Shown: positions 42,359 to 51,126 of the stretch, in pieces | Layout: the number at the start of each line of letters is the position of its first letter | Numbering within the stretch: position 1 is the stretch's first letter | Assembly: GCA_040883315.1 (NCBI GenBank) | Contig: JBFLKU010000006.1 | Location: 10,145 to 74,144 of the forward strand | Length of the DNA: 64,000 bases | Direction of reading: 5' to 3' | DNA from: JAFGUF01 sp040883315 | GTDB lineage: Bacteria; Bacillota; Clostridia; Christensenellales; UMGS416 | The notes under the pieces: model-generated | What the model saw: the letters and a program-made list of their open reading frames with translations, nothing else | Database searches by the model: none | Told to the model about the DNA's origin: nothing | Made by a program: the position numbers and the translations under genes

Positions 42359-42387
42359 TTGAAATGTATTTTTATGGTAGGTATAAT
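42359..42387 (+). promoter_or_regulatory. promoter of the small membrane protein pair
   Basis: TTGAAA, 17-bp spacer, TATAAT, right behind the previous terminator; leader about 30 nt. Confidence 0.7.
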
Positions 42388-42424
42388 AGTATAGAATATT
42401 ACTTAAATTGAACAGGAGAAAATA

Positions 42425-42637
42425 ATGGTATTAATATTGACAGTGTTAGGTATATACTTAATTATTTATAAAAAAACAAGATTGGCAGGGCTTTGCATTT
42501 TAGGATACTCTATATTTTATGATATTTCGAATATTCTAGTTTTACCAAATGCAATAATAACTAGCCTTGAAATCGTAGCTCTAGTTTTTAGTAGTGTTGG
42601 TTTATTCTATTTAAGTAGGTATAAAGAAAATGATTAA
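42425..42637 (+). CDS. small membrane protein of unknown function (70 aa)
   Basis: A 70-residue, very hydrophobic protein with two or three membrane helices and a charged C-terminus (YKEND). It has no recognised family. AGGAG lies six bases before the ATG. It overlaps the next gene by eight bases in another frame, so the two are translationally coupled. Codons are more AT-rich than in the flanking genes, which fits accessory DNA inserted between an oxidoreductase and ruvC. A real gene is supported by promoter, ribosome site and coupling. Confidence 0.6.
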   Translation: MVLILTVLGIYLIIYKKTRLAGLCILGYSIFYDISNILVLPNAIITSLEIVALVFSSVGLFYLSRYKEND

Positions 42638-42998
42638 TTTATTAAGTGTTTTTAAGATTTGTGTTTATTTAGCAGTTGCAGTAATAATTTTTCTGAAGTA
42701 TAGAAACAATATAGTTGGGAAACTATCGATATTGTGGCTAATTCTAAGAATATTCAGGATTCTTTCTTATTACGTATTCATATTTATGATTAAAAAAGAT
42801 GTATTTATGCAGCTGACGCAATCATTTAGAAAAGCTGCATATATTTTTAAGGTATATGATACGGTTTTGCTTTTATTGTTAGCGGCCATTTGCATAATTG
42901 TTATTGCTAAAGTGGAGAAAGAGAAGAAAAATGAGAAACTAAAAGAAAGAGAAGAAGCAATTTTAGCAGAAGCTAAAGAAAAAGGTATTATAAAATAG
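42630..42998 (+). CDS. membrane protein of unknown function with coiled-coil tail (122 aa)
   Basis: A 122-residue protein. Three hydrophobic segments (about 7-25, 30-53, 75-93) are followed by a highly charged helix 'KVEKEKKNEKLKEREEAIL' likely to form a coiled coil in the cytoplasm. I do not recognise the family. It overlaps the preceding small membrane gene and shares its AT-rich codon use. ruvC begins 33 bp downstream, so read-through into the ruv operon is possible. The two proteins may form one complex; this is inferred only from coupling. Confidence 0.6.
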   Translation: MINLLSVFKICVYLAVAVIIFLKYRNNIVGKLSILWLILRIFRILSYYVFIFMIKKDVFMQLTQSFRKAAYIFKVYDTVLLLLLAAICIIVIAKVEKEKKNEKLKEREEAILAEAKEKGIIK

Positions 42999-43031
42999 AT
43001 TTTATCTTTAAAGTTATGTTACAATAAGCAT

Positions 43032-43532
43032 ATGATAATACTAGGCATTGACCCGGGACTGGCCACAATTGGCTACGGCGTGATAGAAAAAGAAAACCAG
43101 AATATATCATTAATTGATTATGGTATAATATCTACTCCTGCAAAAATGCCTCTGCCCAAAAGGCTGTCTATAATATACGAGGATATTCAGGAGATAATAA
43201 ACACATTTAAGCCAGACAGCATTGCATACGAAGAGCTGTTTTTCTATAGGAATGTGACCACTGCCATAGATGTGGGGCATGCCAGAGGAGTGTGCGTGAT
43301 TGCTGGGCACAATGCCCTTGGCTCTGATAAGCTGTATGAATACACGCCCATGCAGGTGAAGCAGGCGGTTTGTGGATACGGCCATGCAGACAAAGTGCAG
43401 ATACAGCAGATGGTGAAGATACTGCTTAATTTGAAGGACATACCAAAGCCCGATGATGCGGCGGATGCATTGGCAATAGCAATATGCCACGGGCAAAGCA
43501 TCAGGCTGGGCGAAGGGTTTAAAATAAAATAG
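43032..43532 (+). CDS. ruvC: Holliday junction endonuclease RuvC
   Basis: A 166-residue resolvase with the RNase H-like acidic residues in place: 'ILGIDPGLATIGYGV' (Asp), 'AYEELFFYRNVTTAIDVGHARG' (Glu) and 'KPDDAADALAIAICH' (two Asp). It cuts Holliday junctions within the RuvABC complex. Full length. It heads a ruvC-ruvA-ruvB-queA run with short gaps and overlaps. The spacing to ruvA is seven bases. Confidence 0.96.
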   Translation: MIILGIDPGLATIGYGVIEKENQNISLIDYGIISTPAKMPLPKRLSIIYEDIQEIINTFKPDSIAYEELFFYRNVTTAIDVGHARGVCVIAGHNALGSDKLYEYTPMQVKQAVCGYGHADKVQIQQMVKILLNLKDIPKPDDAADALAIAICHGQSIRLGEGFKIK

Positions 43533-43539
43533 GTGATAT

Positions 43540-44139
43540 ATGATTGATTATATTAAAGGTGAAATAGAAAGCAAAGATTCAGATATTCTGGTGGTAGAAA
43601 GTGCAAACATAGGCTATCAGCTGCATTGTTCCACGTCCACATTGGGGAGCATCGGCAAAAAGGGCGACAATGTGAAAGTATTTGTTCAGATGATAGTGCG
43701 TGAAGATTCCATGACATTGTATGGCTTTATGACAAAGCAGGAGCGAGAGATGTTTAATAAAATAACCAGCGTATCAGGAATCGGAGCAAAGATAGCACTC
43801 AGTGTGCTATCCGCTATGACTACAGCACAGCTGGCAATAGCACTGGTCACAGAGGACATCAGCACTATTACGAAGATAAAGGGAATTGGTGCAAAGACAG
43901 CAAAGCGAATGATACTGGAGCTGAAAGAAAAGGTAGACAACGACGAGCTGAGCGCATCGTTTGGCGGTGCTGCAGATGCTGTGAGAACGGAAGGCAGCAT
44001 AGAAAACGAGGCGATATCCGCACTGATGGCACTTGGGTTTTCATCCATCGAGGCAAGCCGTGCTGTGGCATCTGTGCAGGATGAGCATGGCACAGTGGAG
44101 CAGCTGATAACAGCAGCACTTAGGACGAGAGGCGCATAG
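43540..44139 (+). CDS. ruvA: Holliday junction DNA helicase subunit RuvA
   Basis: A 199-residue protein with the three RuvA domains: an OB fold ('MIDYIKGEIESKD', 'REDSMTLYGFMTKQEREMF'), helix-hairpin-helix DNA-binding repeats ('VSGIGAKIALSVLSAM', 'IKGIGAKTAKRMILEL') and a C-terminal RuvB-binding domain ('EAISALMALGFSSIEASRAV'). RuvA tetramers hold the junction for RuvB. It lies between ruvC and ruvB with gaps of seven and three bases. Confidence 0.96.
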   Translation: MIDYIKGEIESKDSDILVVESANIGYQLHCSTSTLGSIGKKGDNVKVFVQMIVREDSMTLYGFMTKQEREMFNKITSVSGIGAKIALSVLSAMTTAQLAIALVTEDISTITKIKGIGAKTAKRMILELKEKVDNDELSASFGGAADAVRTEGSIENEAISALMALGFSSIEASRAVASVQDEHGTVEQLITAALRTRGA

Positions 44140-44142
44140 CAG

Positions 44143-45174
44143 ATGATAGAAAACAGATATATGACACCGGAAAAAAGTGAAGAAGATATTGATATAGAGG
44201 TTAGCCTTCGTCCAAGTGTTATGACGGAATACATAGGACAGGCAAAGGCAAAAAACCAGCTGGAGATATTTATCGGTGCTGCCAAAGAGAGAAAAGAATC
44301 CTTGGATCACGTTCTTCTATACGGCCCACCAGGGCTGGGCAAAACTACGCTTTCGAATATAATAGCAAATGAAATGGGTGTGCAGATACGTACGACATCA
44401 GGCCCTGCCATAGAGCGAACCGGAGACTTAGCAGCTATTTTGACAAACCTTGGCGAAGGCGATGTGCTGTTTATTGACGAAATACACCGGCTGAATAATT
44501 CCATAGCAGAGATTCTATACCCTGCCATGGAGGACTACAAGCTGGACATTATAATAGGGAAAGGACCTAGTGCCAGAAGCATACGACTGGATTTAAATAG
44601 GTTCACTCTGGTGGGGGCAACTACCAGAGCAGGCATGCTGACATCGCCGCTCTATGATAGATTTGGCGTGATATGCAGGCTGGAAATGTACACTCCCGAT
44701 GAGCTATCCACTATAATAAAAAGATCTGCAAAGATTCTGAGAACGCCTATATATGAAGAGGGTGCAATGGAGATAGCGCTGCGCAGCAGGGGCACACCGC
44801 GTATTGCCAATAGGCTGCTAAAGCGGGTGAGAGACTTTGCGCAGGTGAAAGCCGACGGCACAATTACAAAGGACGTGGCGTCTGCAGGGCTGGACATGCT
44901 GGAGGTGGACAGGCTGGGGCTTGATAACGTGGACAGAAACATACTCCATGCCATCATCAAAAAATTCGGCGGCGGTCCAGTGGGGCTGGATACATTGGCG
45001 GCGGCAACAGGCGAAGAAAACATAACCATAGAGGACGTGTATGAGCCGTATTTGCTGCAGCTTGGGTTCATCAGCAGAACGCCAAGAGGCAGGGTGGCTA
45101 TGCCTGCGGCATACGAGCACCTAGGCATAAAACAAAATGAGAATAAGGATAAACAGTTAAGCTTTTTAAAATGA
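44143..45174 (+). CDS. ruvB: Holliday junction branch-migration ATPase RuvB
   Basis: A 343-residue AAA+ motor. 'LRPSVMTEYIGQ' opens the protein, Walker A is 'YGPPGLGKTTL', Walker B 'VLFIDEIHRL', sensor 1 'LVGATTRAGML' with 'PLYDRFGV', and the C-terminal winged helix ends 'LGFISRTPRGRVAM'. It drives branch migration on RuvA. It overlaps queA by four bases (ATGA), the frequent ruvB-queA coupling of Firmicutes. Confidence 0.97.
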   Translation: MIENRYMTPEKSEEDIDIEVSLRPSVMTEYIGQAKAKNQLEIFIGAAKERKESLDHVLLYGPPGLGKTTLSNIIANEMGVQIRTTSGPAIERTGDLAAILTNLGEGDVLFIDEIHRLNNSIAEILYPAMEDYKLDIIIGKGPSARSIRLDLNRFTLVGATTRAGMLTSPLYDRFGVICRLEMYTPDELSTIIKRSAKILRTPIYEEGAMEIALRSRGTPRIANRLLKRVRDFAQVKADGTITKDVASAGLDMLEVDRLGLDNVDRNILHAIIKKFGGGPVGLDTLAAATGEENITIEDVYEPYLLQLGFISRTPRGRVAMPAAYEHLGIKQNENKDKQLSFLK

Positions 45175-46202
45175 AAACAGAAGACTTTAAATATAATCTG
45201 CCGGAGAAGCTGATAGCACAAACCCCCCTGAAGGAAAGAGCGACTAGCCGTCTGCTGGTGCTGGACAAGGAAACAGGCAAAACAGAGCACAAGCACTTTA
45301 CAGATATAATAGAATATCTGAAAGAAGGCGACGTGCTGGTGCTGAATGAAACCAAGGTGCTGCCGGCTAGGATATTCGGCAAAAATGCAGAGACAGACGG
45401 CAATATGGAGCTGCTGCTGCTGGAGCGACTGGAGGGGCAGGAGCGCACATGGGAGGTGCTTTGCCGCCCGGCGAAGAGAGCAAAAATAGGCAGGAAATTC
45501 ATATTCGGTGACAACCTGATGACAGGCGAGATAGTAGCAGAATTCGACGAGGGAATACGCCACATAAAGCTCGAATACGAGGGCATACTGGAAGAGGTGC
45601 TGGACGAGATAGGCACTATGCCGCTGCCACCGTATATCCATGAAACGCTGGAAGAGCAGGACAGATATCAAACAGTATATGCCAAAACCACAGGCTCTGC
45701 AGCAGCCCCCACAGCAGGGCTGCATTTTACGGATGAGCTGCTGGCAAAGATAATGGACAAGGGCATAAAAATAGTGAAGGTAACGCTGCACGTGGGGCTG
45801 GGGACATTTCGCCCGGTGAAGGTGGAGAACGTGCTGGAGCATAAGATGCACTCGGAATACTACCACGTATCAAAGGACGCAGCAGATGCCATAAACACAG
45901 CAAAGCGAGCAGGCGGCAAAGTAGTGTGCACAGGTACCACATCAGTGCGCACGCTGGAGACTGTGACCGATGAAAGCGGCGTGGTGCATGCAGGCAGCGG
46001 GCACACAGACATATTTATATACCCCGGCTACAAATTTAAAATAGTGGATAATCTGATAACGAATTTTCATCTGCCGGAGAGCACTCTGATAATGCTGGTG
46101 TCGGCACTGGCGGGCAAAGAAAACGTGCTGCGGGCATATGAGGAAGCCGTGGAGGAAAAGTATAGATTTTTCAGCTTCGGTGATGCCATGTATATTAAAT
46201 AA
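45171..46202 (+). CDS. queA: S-adenosylmethionine:tRNA ribosyltransferase-isomerase
   Basis: A 343-residue protein of the QueA family: 'YNLPEKLIAQTPLKERATSRLLVLD', 'LVLNETKVLPARIFG', 'TAGLHFTDELL', 'VTLHVGLGTFRPV' and 'TDIFIYPGYKFKIVDNLITNFHLPESTLIMLVSAL'-type end, seen in parts. It transfers the ribose part of SAM to preQ1 in tRNA, giving epoxyqueuosine at G34. It is coupled to ruvB and followed by tgt 119 bp downstream. queC, queD, queE and queF are not in the window, which fits precursor salvage through QueT but does not prove it. Confidence 0.96.
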   Translation: MKTEDFKYNLPEKLIAQTPLKERATSRLLVLDKETGKTEHKHFTDIIEYLKEGDVLVLNETKVLPARIFGKNAETDGNMELLLLERLEGQERTWEVLCRPAKRAKIGRKFIFGDNLMTGEIVAEFDEGIRHIKLEYEGILEEVLDEIGTMPLPPYIHETLEEQDRYQTVYAKTTGSAAAPTAGLHFTDELLAKIMDKGIKIVKVTLHVGLGTFRPVKVENVLEHKMHSEYYHVSKDAADAINTAKRAGGKVVCTGTTSVRTLETVTDESGVVHAGSGHTDIFIYPGYKFKIVDNLITNFHLPESTLIMLVSALAGKENVLRAYEEAVEEKYRFFSFGDAMYIK

Positions 46203-46321
46203 ATTAAAAATTTATTATACGACACAATTATAAAAGCAAGACATTTATGGCGGCACATTGTGGCACAAGTATTTTTGAAAAAATGCTTTGATAACAATGT
46301 GTGCCTATCATAAGGAGATAT

Positions 46322-47446
46322 ATGTTTGAATATACACTAAAGAAGAAAGACCCGAAATCCATGGCTCGCAGGGGCAGCCTGCAGACGCCCCATGGCGAAA
46401 TACAAACCCCGGTTTTTATGCCGGTGGGCACACAAGCCACAGTGAAGTCTATGGACCCCCATGAGCTGAAGGAGATAGGCTCGCAGATAATACTATCCAA
46501 TACCTATCATCTATATCTTCGCCCGGGGCACGAGCTGATAAAAAAAGCAGGCGGACTGCATAAATTCATGAACTGGGACAGACCGATTTTGACAGACAGC
46601 GGCGGCTTTCAGGTATTCAGCCTGCAGGACAATAGAAAGATAACCGAAGAGGGCGTGATGTTCCAAAGCCACATAGACGGCTCTAAGCATATGTTTACAC
46701 CGGAGCTGGTGATGGAGATACAAAATGCACTAGGCTCTGATATTATTATGGCATTCGATGAATGCGCACCGTGGCCCAGCGAGCACGACTACGTGAAAAA
46801 ATCGCTGGAGCGCACCACCAGATGGGCAAAGCGATGCAAGGAAGCCCATAAGAAAACAGAAAAGCAGGCTCTATTTGGCATAGTGCAGGGCGGCGGATAC
46901 GAAGACCTGCGCAGACAGAGCGCAAAGGAGCTGGTGGAGCTGGATTTCCCGGGGTATTCCATCGGTGGGCTAAGCGTAGGCGAGCCAAAGAACATCATGT
47001 ATGACATGCTGGAGATAACCACACCGCTGCTGCCGGAGAACAAGCCAAGATATCTGATGGGCGTAGGCAGCATGGACGCACTGGTGGAGGGCGTGATGCG
47101 GGGCGTGGACATGTTTGACTGTGTGCTGCCCACACGTACAGCCAGAACAGGCACATTCCTGACAATGAAGGGCAAGATAAACATAATGAATGCACAGTAT
47201 GCAGAGGATTTATCCCCTGTGGATGAGCAATGCACATGCTATACCTGCCAAAACTATTCCCGTGCTTATCTGCGGCATCTATTCAAGGCAAAGGAGATAT
47301 TGGGGGCAAGGCTGGCAACGTGGCATAATATCCACGCATTGCATGACCTGATGGGCAAAATACGAGAATCTATAGAGCAAGATAGATTTTTAGAATTCAG
47401 AAAAGAGTTTTTCGACAACAACAGAGACTATTCAGCATATAATTAA
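46322..47446 (+). CDS. tgt: tRNA-guanine transglycosylase
   Basis: A 374-residue bacterial TGT. 'GEIQTPVFMPVGTQATVK', 'NTYHLYLRPGHELIKKAGGLHKFMNW', catalytic 'ILTDSGGFQVFSL', 'GIVQGGGYEDLR', second Asp in 'VDMFDCVLPTRTARTG', and the zinc site 'CTCYTCQNYSRAYLRHLFKA' (three Cys and His) are present. It swaps guanine 34 for preQ1 in tRNAs with GUN anticodons. The start at 46322 follows AAGGAG; the frame extends upstream to a GTG without a ribosome site. No promoter or terminator stands out in the 119 bp before it. Confidence 0.97.
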   Translation: MFEYTLKKKDPKSMARRGSLQTPHGEIQTPVFMPVGTQATVKSMDPHELKEIGSQIILSNTYHLYLRPGHELIKKAGGLHKFMNWDRPILTDSGGFQVFSLQDNRKITEEGVMFQSHIDGSKHMFTPELVMEIQNALGSDIIMAFDECAPWPSEHDYVKKSLERTTRWAKRCKEAHKKTEKQALFGIVQGGGYEDLRRQSAKELVELDFPGYSIGGLSVGEPKNIMYDMLEITTPLLPENKPRYLMGVGSMDALVEGVMRGVDMFDCVLPTRTARTGTFLTMKGKINIMNAQYAEDLSPVDEQCTCYTCQNYSRAYLRHLFKAKEILGARLATWHNIHALHDLMGKIRESIEQDRFLEFRKEFFDNNRDYSAYN

Positions 47447-47466
47447 GACATTTGGGTTTATCAGGC

Positions 47467-47495
47467 TTGAAAAATGCCCTGTATTGTTGTATGAT
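47467..47495 (+). promoter_or_regulatory. promoter of yajC
   Basis: TTGAAA, 17-bp spacer, TATGAT; leader about 50 nt. Confidence 0.5.
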
Positions 47496-47551
47496 ATCTT
47501 AATAGCGAAAAGCGTAAAAAAATACATTTATATAAGAGAAAGGTGAATGAT

Positions 47552-47878
47552 ATGATAGCATCAATAGCACTAGACGCAACTGCAGCACCAGGAACAAATC
47601 CAATAGTTAGCATTTTGTTGTTTGGCGGTTTCTTTGCAGTAATGTGGTTTATTATGATAAGACCTCAAAAGAAGCAGCAAAAACTAAGACAGCAAATGCT
47701 GGACAACCTACAAGTGGGTGACAGAGTGACCACAATCGGCCGTTTCTACGGCACAGTAACAAAAATTAAGGACGATATTATCACAGTGAAAATCGGCCCT
47801 AATGACACAGAGCTTATGATTGAAAAGCGCGGCATTGACTCAGTTAATGAGGAAGTGGACGCTGAGAGCATGCTTTAA
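47552..47878 (+). CDS. yajC: preprotein translocase accessory subunit YajC
   Basis: A 108-residue protein with one membrane helix near the N-terminus ('IVSILLFGGFFAVMWFIMI'), the YajC signature 'RPQKKQQKLRQQMLDNLQVGDRV' and a cytoplasmic beta domain. YajC joins SecDF at the Sec translocon. The ATG at 47552, nine bases after AAAGG, is chosen over the in-frame GTG at 47543, which overlaps that site. The queA-tgt-yajC order is classical; secD/secF do not follow here, a terminator does. Confidence 0.95.
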   Translation: MIASIALDATAAPGTNPIVSILLFGGFFAVMWFIMIRPQKKQQKLRQQMLDNLQVGDRVTTIGRFYGTVTKIKDDIITVKIGPNDTELMIEKRGIDSVNEEVDAESML

Positions 47879-47898
47879 TTAATTAAACAAAAGAAATT

Positions 47899-47928
47899 AA
47901 AGGACTATCCGAAAGGGTGGTCTTTTTT
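47899..47928 (+). terminator. terminator after yajC
   Basis: 12-bp stem (AAAGGACTATCC with GGGTGGTCTTTT, several G-T pairs) and a GAAA tetraloop, then T. Confidence 0.85.
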
Positions 47929-48009
47929 CGATATATGATATTTAATCATGATTGGCAAAAATGTTTTTAAGTTAACTTTTGAATATAAAACTTTAATTGG
48001 AGAATGCAT

Positions 48010-49233
48010 ATGACCTTAATTGTAGCAAGACTAATTGATGATAAAATAATTATTGTGGGTGATTCTAAAAGAATATATTCACATAAATGTATAGAGCATT
48101 ATGATCAAAATCAGCTAACAAAGGGTATTATAAAATCAATAATTTTATCTGATTATATTTGTTTGAACTTCGCAGGTAATATAAAATATTTGGAACGTGC
48201 AATAGCAGAAATAAACGCAAATCAAATTATTGAAGATATAGTAAAAATATTAGAGAAAGTTAGTTATAATGCTATTAGCAAAAATGAAGAAGCACAATTT
48301 ATTTTAGCTTACTACGATGGGGAATGTAAGCTATTAGAAATAAAGCACAATGAAACAAACAAAATTAGTGCTGGCTGGGTAGGTGACTATGAAGGGTTTA
48401 GAAAATTCCAAGAGGCATCACTTTTAAATATAAATGTACAATCAGATGGTACGGATTGTTATATAAAACTGCGCAGACTTCCAGATGATTTTACAGATAA
48501 ACAGTGCGATTTATATAGCAAGATGATCGAAAGCATGTCAACAGTAATAGATGAAGATTGTGTGGATAAGGTGGGTGGATTTGTTATACCAGTAATTTTT
48601 TCCGAAGGGAAATTCAAGTATACAAGTTATTTAAATATTTTTAGAGGACCGATAAAGGAAAATGAAATGGGTGAGAATATTAAATTTACCACTAACGAAG
48701 ACGGGGGGTTCAGTGCCAATTTAGCTTCATCAATTGATAATAATATAGCAGTGTATATGTTCCAAGGTAAATTGGGTATAGTTTTTTGTAGAGAAATTAA
48801 TGGGCTAATGTTACCTACTATTTATAATAACATTGATGAACTAGATTTTTTCTATATAGCATTTACAAAGTATAATATTGAACCAACCTGTTTGTTGTTT
48901 TCGAGTGTTAGCAGCTATATAAAGAAGGCAGAATCAAATTTTAATATTAATGAAGATAAAACATCTTATTTTCTTGAAAAAGCAATAAAAATGGCTGAAA
49001 AAGAATTTGAGAAAAAACATGGACAAATTGTAAGTGAAGATATGCTACAAGAATATTGCTCAAAACTCAACAAAATTGATAGAGAAAACTACTCGAAGTG
49101 TTATTATAATTTAGGAGTTTCTCAAAGTAAATTAGGGAAAAAAGAGGATGCTATTAATTCCATTAATAAATCTTTAAAAATAAATCCAGATTTCGAGCAA
49201 GCAAAACGAATGTTGTTTATTCTATCTAATTAG
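48010..49233 (+). CDS. proteasome-like Ntn-hydrolase with C-terminal TPR
   Basis: A 407-residue protein that I cannot place in a named family. After the initiator Met it begins T-L-I-V, then Asp at position 17 counted from that Thr ('DKIIIVGDSKR'), then Lys at about 41 leading into 'DYICLNFAG'. This follows the Thr1/Asp17/Lys33/FAG pattern of HslV and proteasome beta subunits, with about eight extra residues before the Lys. 'AQFILAYYDGECKLLEI' and 'SAGWVGDYEGF' match later beta-subunit strands. Residues about 355-400 form a TPR ('KCYYNLGVSQSKLGKKEDAINSINKSLKINPD'). The ATG at 48010 follows GGAG and puts Thr second. Codon use is AT-richer than the neighbours, suggesting recent gain. Confidence 0.6.
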   Translation: MTLIVARLIDDKIIIVGDSKRIYSHKCIEHYDQNQLTKGIIKSIILSDYICLNFAGNIKYLERAIAEINANQIIEDIVKILEKVSYNAISKNEEAQFILAYYDGECKLLEIKHNETNKISAGWVGDYEGFRKFQEASLLNINVQSDGTDCYIKLRRLPDDFTDKQCDLYSKMIESMSTVIDEDCVDKVGGFVIPVIFSEGKFKYTSYLNIFRGPIKENEMGENIKFTTNEDGGFSANLASSIDNNIAVYMFQGKLGIVFCREINGLMLPTIYNNIDELDFFYIAFTKYNIEPTCLLFSSVSSYIKKAESNFNINEDKTSYFLEKAIKMAEKEFEKKHGQIVSEDMLQEYCSKLNKIDRENYSKCYYNLGVSQSKLGKKEDAINSINKSLKINPDFEQAKRMLFILSN

Positions 49234-49336
49234 ATTATTATACAATTTAGTATCATAAAATAAGATAGTTAAAAACCAGTTGAAATAATCCCAATCTACT
49301 CTATAATATATATGAGGTTTACAAACGAAAGGATTT

Positions 49337-50983
49337 ATGATGGATTATAACAAATTAGCGGACTTATTATTTCCGAATATAAAAGAAACACCCGAAGATT
49401 ATGAAAAAAAATACCCAGCCAGAGATTTGCCTGCTGGCGCAATGGTGACACGACTGGCACCCAGCCCAACAGGGTTTATTCACCTAGGCAATCTATTTGG
49501 TGCAGTGGTGGACGAGAGGCTGGCAACCCAAAGCGGCGGTGTATTTATCCTGCGCATAGAGGACACGGACGCCAAAAGAGAGGTGGAGGGTGCTGTGGAG
49601 CTGACCATCGACACCATGAAGCACTTTAACATAGAATTTGACGAAGGGGCAACAGCCGATGGCGAAACCGGCGACTATGGCCCATACAGGCAAAGACAGA
49701 GGAAAGACATCTATCAGGCATTTGCAAAGTATCTGGTGCAAAGAGGATGTGCATACCCATGCTTCTGCACAGAAAGCGAGCTGGAGCAAATACGCGAAAA
49801 GCAGAAGGAAGCCAAGCTGGATTTTGGCTACTATGGACAGTGGGCAAAACATAGAAATGCATCACTGGAAGATATAGAAAAAGAGCTGGCAGCAGGCACG
49901 GAATATGTTCTTCGCTTCAAAAGCGAGGGCGTGGCAGGCAAATATGTGAAGGTAGCAGACGGCATAAGGGGCGAGATAGAAGTGCCGGAGAATATTCAGG
50001 ATATCGTTTTGCTGAAATCCGACGGAATACCCACCTATCACTTTGCTCATGCAGTGGACGACCACCTGATGAGGGTGACCCACGTGGTGCGTGCGGAGGA
50101 GTGGATGTCCACTCTGCCGATACACGTGCAGCTATTTGACACACTGGGCTTTGAAAGGCCTATATACTGCCACACAGCACAGCTGATGAAGGTGGACAAC
50201 GGCAACAAGAGAAAGCTATCCAAGCGCAAGGACCCGGAGCTGGGGCTTGATTATTACAGGAGCATAGGCTACACAGTGGATGCCGTGTGGGAATATCTGC
50301 TGACTATTCTTAATTCCAACTATGAGGCATGGAGAGACAAGAACCCGGATGCAGACAGACGCGATTTTAAATTCACGCTGGATAAGATGACAAAATCCGG
50401 TACGCTTTTTGACATAATGAAGCTGAACAACATCAGCAAGGATGCCATAGCCAAAATGACAGCAGAGCAGGTATACGATGGGCTTTTGGGCTGGGCAAAA
50501 GAATACGACGAAGAATTTTGCGATATCATATCCAATGCACAGGCAAAGACAACAGCTATACTGAACATGGGCAGAAATGCCAAAAAGCCGCGTAAGGATA
50601 TCGTCACATGGAGCCAGTGCAAGGAGTTTATCAAATATTTCTACAATGAATACTTTGAGGTGGAGGATGAATATCCGGATATCCCTGCGGAGAATATCAA
50701 AAAGATACTGGTGGATTATGTGGCATCCTATAGCCATACTGACGAGAAGAACGACTGGTTTGAAAAGGTGAAGGTGATAACAGAGAGCCTGGGCTACGCC
50801 ACCAACACCAAGGAATACAAGCTAGACCCGGATAAATTCGGCGGCAGCATAATTGAGGTGACCACCATCATCAGGATAGCCCTGACAGGCAAGGCAAACG
50901 CACCGGACATATGGGAAATACAGCAGATACTGGGCGAAGAAGACACCATAGGGCGCATGAACAACGCAATAAAAAAACTATAA
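49337..50983 (+). CDS. gltX: glutamyl-tRNA synthetase
   Basis: A 548-residue class I synthetase: 'RLAPSPTGFIHLGNLFGA' (HIGH-type motif), 'ILRIEDTDAKR', 'YPCFCTESEL', 'LKSDGIPTYHFAHAVDDHLMRVTHVVR' and 'RKLSKRKDPELGL' (KMSKS-type). It charges tRNA-Glu. It is longer than the usual bacterial form of about 490 residues, with an N-terminal addition of about 35 residues ('YNKLADLLFPNIKETPEDYEKKYP'). With glnS present elsewhere in the window it may be discriminating for tRNA-Glu. GAAAGG precedes the ATG. A terminator follows. Confidence 0.95.
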   Translation: MMDYNKLADLLFPNIKETPEDYEKKYPARDLPAGAMVTRLAPSPTGFIHLGNLFGAVVDERLATQSGGVFILRIEDTDAKREVEGAVELTIDTMKHFNIEFDEGATADGETGDYGPYRQRQRKDIYQAFAKYLVQRGCAYPCFCTESELEQIREKQKEAKLDFGYYGQWAKHRNASLEDIEKELAAGTEYVLRFKSEGVAGKYVKVADGIRGEIEVPENIQDIVLLKSDGIPTYHFAHAVDDHLMRVTHVVRAEEWMSTLPIHVQLFDTLGFERPIYCHTAQLMKVDNGNKRKLSKRKDPELGLDYYRSIGYTVDAVWEYLLTILNSNYEAWRDKNPDADRRDFKFTLDKMTKSGTLFDIMKLNNISKDAIAKMTAEQVYDGLLGWAKEYDEEFCDIISNAQAKTTAILNMGRNAKKPRKDIVTWSQCKEFIKYFYNEYFEVEDEYPDIPAENIKKILVDYVASYSHTDEKNDWFEKVKVITESLGYATNTKEYKLDPDKFGGSIIEVTTIIRIALTGKANAPDIWEIQQILGEEDTIGRMNNAIKKL

Positions 50984-50989
50984 AATACA

Positions 50990-51028
50990 GGCTGGCGGCA
51001 GATGTGCTGCCAGTCTTTCTGGTTTTTT
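50990..51028 (+). terminator. terminator of gltX
   Basis: GGCTGGCGGC / GCTGCCAGTC, a 10-bp stem with two G-T pairs and a 6-nt loop, then T-rich sequence that also carries the next -35 box. Confidence 0.75.
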
Positions 51029-51055
51029 GACGTTTTGTAATTAAATTTGTATAAT
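51027..51055 (+). promoter_or_regulatory. promoter of the NatAB-like ABC operon
   Basis: TTGACG, 17-bp spacer, TATAAT; leader about 65 nt. Confidence 0.75.
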
Positions 51056-51126
51056 ACAATCCGGTGCAGTATACAAAACAAAAATAATATATATAATTAA
51101 TATATAAAATAAGTAAGGAGTAGATT

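Noticed and set aside
44652..45866. 404-codon open frame antisense to ruvB and queA
   Set aside because: It lies wholly opposite two well-conserved genes, has no ribosome site and its product is Cys/His-rich without any family match: a shadow of coding bias.
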